Shown: piece by piece, positions 61,126-64,000 of the stretch | Layout of the letters: every line of letters begins with the position of its first letter | Numbering within the stretch: the first letter of the stretch is position 1 | Source: Candidatus Bathyarchaeota archaeon | Lineage (GTDB): Archaea > Thermoproteota > Bathyarchaeia > TCS64 | Length of the DNA: 64,000 nucleotides | Assembly: GCA_016783455.1 (NCBI GenBank) | Contig: JADHWN010000009.1 | Location: forward strand, 1 to 64,000 | Reading direction: 5' to 3' | The notes under the pieces: generated by a model | What the model saw: the letters and a program-made list of their open reading frames with translations, nothing else | Databases searched by the model: none | What the model was told of the DNA's origin: nothing | Made by a program: the position numbers and the translations under genes

Positions 61126-61920
61126 TCAAGTCGCCAACAGCCTGTTGATGATGTCGCTGCCCAAGTTGACTGCGATGAGCCCAACTAGGATAGTGCCGAT
61201 GGCGATAAACTTGTAGATGTCCTGCACGCGTATGCTGGCCATCTGAGCGGGGTCCCTTGACAGATAGGCACCTGCAGCGGGCTGCTCCTCTCCCAGCATG
61301 ATGTAGTCAGAGGCACAGGCGAGGGCCGCCATGTTAGATGTATAGCATCCGGCTGTGATGGTGACGGCGCCGACGGCGTTGGCCATCTCAGCGAGGTTCA
61401 TGGCCTCGGACCAGTGCGAACCGGTCATGACCATAGTGCCGGGCCTCTCCCTAACGAGGATGCCTACGTAGCCCGGAGTGTAAGCGTACTGCTCACCACT
61501 CAGGAATGGCATGTCATCCTCATTGAAGGCCTCAGGCCTACCAGCGGCCGTGTACGCATTCCTGACCAAGTCGACGGCAGCCTCTCGCACGATGTACGAG
61601 CTGGCGCTCCCTCCAGTCGGTACAATGAGCCTTGTGTCCGTCTCTGCGCAGATTTTCGCGACGTATCCCAGTATGCTTAGCCCAGCTATGGTCCAGTAGT
61701 CGAACCCACCGCAGCCATAAGAGCAGACGACGGGCTTCCCCATCTCTGTTGATCGTCCTACGGCGTCTTCAATGGCATCGAGAGCTGGTACGCGGCGGAT
61801 GTAAGGAACTTTTGCACTTCCCATGAAGTTTATGGCTAAAACGAATATCAGTATCAGAAGCAAGAGACCGATGAGTCTCCCTTCAGCAAAACCTGGTAAT
61901 GTGAATAACGCATTTGTCAT
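61126..61920 (-). CDS. DUF6754-like membrane protein
   Basis: A 264-aa protein with an N-terminal span (GLLLLILIFVLAINF) and a C-terminal span (FIAIGTILVGLIAVNLG) around a soluble domain. RRVPALDAIEDAVGRSTEMG and SDYIMLGEEQPAAGAYLSRD resemble the DUF6754 family. Function is unknown. It is the first gene of the operon, behind a long AT-rich promoter region. Confidence 0.65.
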   Translation of the reverse strand: MTNALFTLPGFAEGRLIGLLLLILIFVLAINFMGSAKVPYIRRVPALDAIEDAVGRSTEMGKPVVCSYGCGGFDYWTIAGLSILGYVAKICAETDTRLIVPTGGSASSYIVREAAVDLVRNAYTAAGRPEAFNEDDMPFLSGEQYAYTPGYVGILVRERPGTMVMTGSHWSEAMNLAEMANAVGAVTITAGCYTSNMAALACASDYIMLGEEQPAAGAYLSRDPAQMASIRVQDIYKFIAIGTILVGLIAVNLGSDIINRLLAT

Positions 61921-61949
61921 TTTGATTCACTGTTTACCCGTCTCATTAG

Positions 61950-62100
61950 TCTTATGATCATTATAATAGATTAACGGTGACAGTTATCATAAAATAGTAA
62001 TAAAATATGATAATTATAATACAATTCGTGTAATAATAACAGAATTATATTAATATATATAGTAAATTATTAAAATTATATTAATAATCCCTAATGTCTG
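61950..62100. promoter_or_regulatory. AT-rich divergent promoter region
   Basis: About 150 bases of nearly pure A/T (such as aattatattaatatatatag) between the divergent membrane operon and pcm. It contrasts sharply with the high-GC surroundings and contains many possible TATA elements for both directions. No CG tract is present. Confidence 0.55.
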
Positions 62101-62168
62101 TTACCATAACTGTGAAGTCGTGAAGTTTACCCTAATACTATTACATTATAAACGTCGAGGAAGGGCTA

Positions 62169-62840
62169 ATGACGGTCCCAAATTACATGCAGTCAAGAGA
62201 GGAGATGGTCATGCGATACCTGAAACGTGGCTATCTCCGGACGCCTAGACTAGCGGAGTCGATGAGAAGAGCCCCCAGGGAGCTGTTCGTAGAATCCCAT
62301 TTTTCACACCTAGTCTACTCTGATAGACCCATACCGATCCCACATTCAAAAGGTGACTGGACCCCACAGGCATACCAACACTCCCTCTTCTACGAGCCTC
62401 TAGACCTCCAGAAAGGTGACTCGTTCCTAGAGGTGGGTACAGGATCCGGCTACGGGGCAGCCCTGGCTTGGGAGATGGTGGGATCTAGAGGGAGGGTGGT
62501 TACCCTGGAGATAGACGAGGAGGCTTACAGCTTCGCCAAGATGTGCCTCGCCAGAGCCGAGTATCCCGAAGTCATCGTAGTGAACACGAACGGGTACGCA
62601 GGCTACCCTGAGATGGCGCCCTACGACAAGATCTGCGTCACCGCTTCGTCCGAAGCAATTCCAAGTGAACTGTTACAGCAGCTGAAAAAGCCTGGAAGGC
62701 TTGTAGCTCCACTAGGGGCGAAGGCCGAGCTCCGAGGTCAGGACCTCATGCTCTTCAAGAAGGACAGGGAGGGCAAAGTTACCGAGGAGAAACTTGGCAC
62801 GGTCATCTGCAGCCCTATGGTTGTGGATGAAGACAGGTAA
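62169..62840 (+). CDS. pcm: Protein-L-isoaspartate O-methyltransferase
   Basis: A 223-aa SAM-dependent methyltransferase. RAPRELFVESHF, DWTPQAYQHSLFYEPLDLQK, the SAM loop FLEVGTGSGYGAALAWEM, VTLEIDEEAY and the post-motif DKICVTASSEAIPSELLQQL with GRLVAPLG match PIMT. It repairs isoaspartyl residues in aged proteins. The usual SQP motif before the SAM site is changed to DWTPQAY, so the substrate could differ. It is convergent with the PAC2 gene, 12 bases away. Confidence 0.8.
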   Translation: MTVPNYMQSREEMVMRYLKRGYLRTPRLAESMRRAPRELFVESHFSHLVYSDRPIPIPHSKGDWTPQAYQHSLFYEPLDLQKGDSFLEVGTGSGYGAALAWEMVGSRGRVVTLEIDEEAYSFAKMCLARAEYPEVIVVNTNGYAGYPEMAPYDKICVTASSEAIPSELLQQLKKPGRLVAPLGAKAELRGQDLMLFKKDREGKVTEEKLGTVICSPMVVDEDR

Positions 62841-62852
62841 GCCAGTGCTGTC

Positions 62853-63590
62853 TTATTTTTTACCCCTGAGTATGTCGAAGATGCTCTTCTTCCTACCGGC
62901 TGATTCGCTCGTCGGCTCTCTTCGCCCTATCCCTGCGAATGAGGAGGTGTCGACGTCAAATCCGACGCTGCTATTGAGGACTTCAATTAGGGATACTATC
63001 CCCAACCAGTTCGTGGCGTTGATGCTCATCGTCGGGGTCAAGAGCCCCGTGAATGTCACACCCTTATCCTGACATAGCTCTAGGAACGCCGCGTTCATCC
63101 CCGTTATAGCCCCGCTCGTTAAAGGGAGCACCCCCAACCTGCCGAGATCCGCAAGCTTCAGCTGGTCGGTGGAGTATCCGACGACGCTGCCCTCCAAGGT
63201 CTCGTCAGCCATGGGGAGGCCATTCAAGGCCACGATCTCGCCGACGTTTCTCTCCATGAGCCAGTCCATGAGCTCTCTCGCAATGGTCCTGTGGTGCTCC
63301 ATCGGGATCGGCTGGTTATCAACGATGATCAGGACATCCAGACCCTCATCGCCGTATATCCTGAATGGAAACTTCGTCCCAGCTCCTACCACGACGAGCA
63401 TGGGGGGTATGAGCTCGGACTCAATGTGGGCGATCTCCGTCATCTTCAGCGAGTCCTGTATTAGCATCGTCGTCGTCTCGCCTACGAAGCCCGGACCTGG
63501 AAAGCCCATTATCACGGTGGGCTCCTCGAGTTCAATCTCAGCGTCTTTAACCACTTTCACGATGCCGCTTATCTCCTGTCCCTCCGTCAA
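62853..63590 (-). CDS. PAC2-family (proteasome assembly chaperone-like) protein
   Basis: A 245-aa PAC2-fold protein: VIMGFPGPGFVGETTTMLIQ, VVVGAGTKFPFRIYGDEGLD, GEIVALNGLPMADETLEGSV and LLTPTMSINATNWLGIVSLI. Archaeal members are ATP-grasp-like or assembly chaperone homologues with unproven roles. A T-rich attttttacccc lies just past the stop. Confidence 0.8.
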   Translation of the reverse strand: MTEGQEISGIVKVVKDAEIELEEPTVIMGFPGPGFVGETTTMLIQDSLKMTEIAHIESELIPPMLVVVGAGTKFPFRIYGDEGLDVLIIVDNQPIPMEHHRTIARELMDWLMERNVGEIVALNGLPMADETLEGSVVGYSTDQLKLADLGRLGVLPLTSGAITGMNAAFLELCQDKGVTFTGLLTPTMSINATNWLGIVSLIEVLNSSVGFDVDTSSFAGIGRREPTSESAGRKKSIFDILRGKK

Positions 63591-63667
63591 CTATCTAGAT
63601 TAATTATGTCTAACAGCCGTTTAAGCGTTGACAAGGTCACTTATTGAGGGCTATAGTAGTCCTCAGG

Positions 63668-63994
63668 CTATCTGGCTTCTTCAGATTCATCTTCCGAACT
63701 GTCGTCCACCAGTATCTCTACACCTTCGGAGTCTGGATCCCCGTTTTCTCCGAGTACCTCTCTGGAGACCTGTTTCCCCAGCCTCCTCTTGGTGGTCAGG
63801 GAGGTGTACCCTATGGCTATGGTCACCAGATTGATCACGACGAGGGGCTGGACGAAGGCATCTCCGATGAAGCCCATCATGAAGACTAGGTCAAAAAGGA
63901 CTGTTACCACCATGATGATGTCGAATGCAGCGAGGGTGCGACGGAGGTTCGGGGTCATCCTGCTCTGCAGGGCCCTCTGGAACTCCTTTTTCAT
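63668..63994 (-). CDS. Membrane protein with acidic tail, possibly partial
   Basis: 108 aa with two hydrophobic spans (FDIIMVVTVLFDLVFMMGF and PLVVINLVTIAIGYTSL) and a strongly acidic C-terminus. The ATG at 63994 is six bases from the window edge and the frame stays open upstream, so the true start may lie outside. Family unknown. Confidence 0.55.
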   Translation of the reverse strand: MKKEFQRALQSRMTPNLRRTLAAFDIIMVVTVLFDLVFMMGFIGDAFVQPLVVINLVTIAIGYTSLTTKRRLGKQVSREVLGENGDPDSEGVEILVDDSSEDESEEAR

Positions 63995-64000
63995 CTCCTT

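Noticed and set aside
1-64000. tRNA and rRNA genes
   Set aside because: I looked for T-loop and CCA-like ends in the intergenic stretches and saw no convincing cloverleaf; a covariance search would settle it.

Overview
The window reads as a chromosomal segment of an archaeon. It carries a TFIIB-type transcription factor, an Alba chromatin protein (frameshifted and absent from the ORF track), AbiE, VapBC and TumE toxin-antitoxin (TA) genes behind archaeal TATA boxes, and corrinoid methyl-transfer genes that include a stand-alone MtrH. High GC, GTG and TTG starts, an archaeal cold-shock-domain protein and MtrH without any methyl-CoM reductase in view fit a Thermoproteota/Bathyarchaeia-like lineage; that placement is inference. 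I saw no rRNA, tRNA or CRISPR.

Region 1 (about 0.1-17 kb) is an accessory island of defence and TA modules: six VapBC pairs, two AbiEi/AbiEii systems, a RelBE-like pair, a TumE (DUF6516) pair and a Fic protein, plus an orphan phage-type terminase pair. The striking structure is that TA modules are bracketed by degenerate copies of the 3' end of a neighbouring upstream gene. Nudix 3' ends bracket VapBC1 and then VapBC2 plus AbiE1. The 3' end of a 53-aa ORF brackets the TumE pair. Terminase 3' ends recur five or six times, one after each TA module between 10.7 and 16.8 kb. Some terminase copies are followed by a direct repeat of at least 120 bp that carries the AbiEi operator and a 12-bp core, AAGA(C/T)CATATGA.

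Region 2 (17-23 kb) holds a HyuA/HyuB hydantoinase/oxoprolinase pair, a GH1 beta-glycosidase and a nitroreductase.

Region 3 (23.2-34.4 kb, minus strand) is a methyl-transfer cluster of ten genes: three uroporphyrinogen-decarboxylase-fold methyltransferases, MtrH, three corrinoid proteins, a RACo-type reductive activator and two MtmB-family (monomethylamine methyltransferase) paralogues. By residue count, both MtmB-like proteins have an ordinary residue (Gln202, Cys202) where methanogen MtmB has pyrrolysine. The likely flow is methyl substrate to corrinoid protein to tetrahydropterin via MtrH, with RACo repairing oxidised corrinoid.

Region 4 (34.5-64 kb) is mostly metabolic and informational. 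It includes a DUF1624-type membrane acyltransferase, a sugar isomerase, M28, M29-like and M20 peptidases, a GH5-like hydrolase, Dus, Alba, a cold-shock/HhH fusion, TFB, an aldo-keto reductase and a flavoprotein. It also has a BKACE/acyl-CoA synthetase/aminotransferase operon, RpiA with a PhnN-like kinase, a cytosolic reductive-dehalogenase homologue, gamma-glutamyltranspeptidase, a four-gene membrane cluster with a DUF6754-like protein, Pcm and a PAC2 protein.

Alternating CG tracts (CGCGCGCG-like, 7-12 bp) occur at most boundaries between transcription units. I saw none inside the methyltransferase cluster, the terminase/TA array or the DUF6754 operon.
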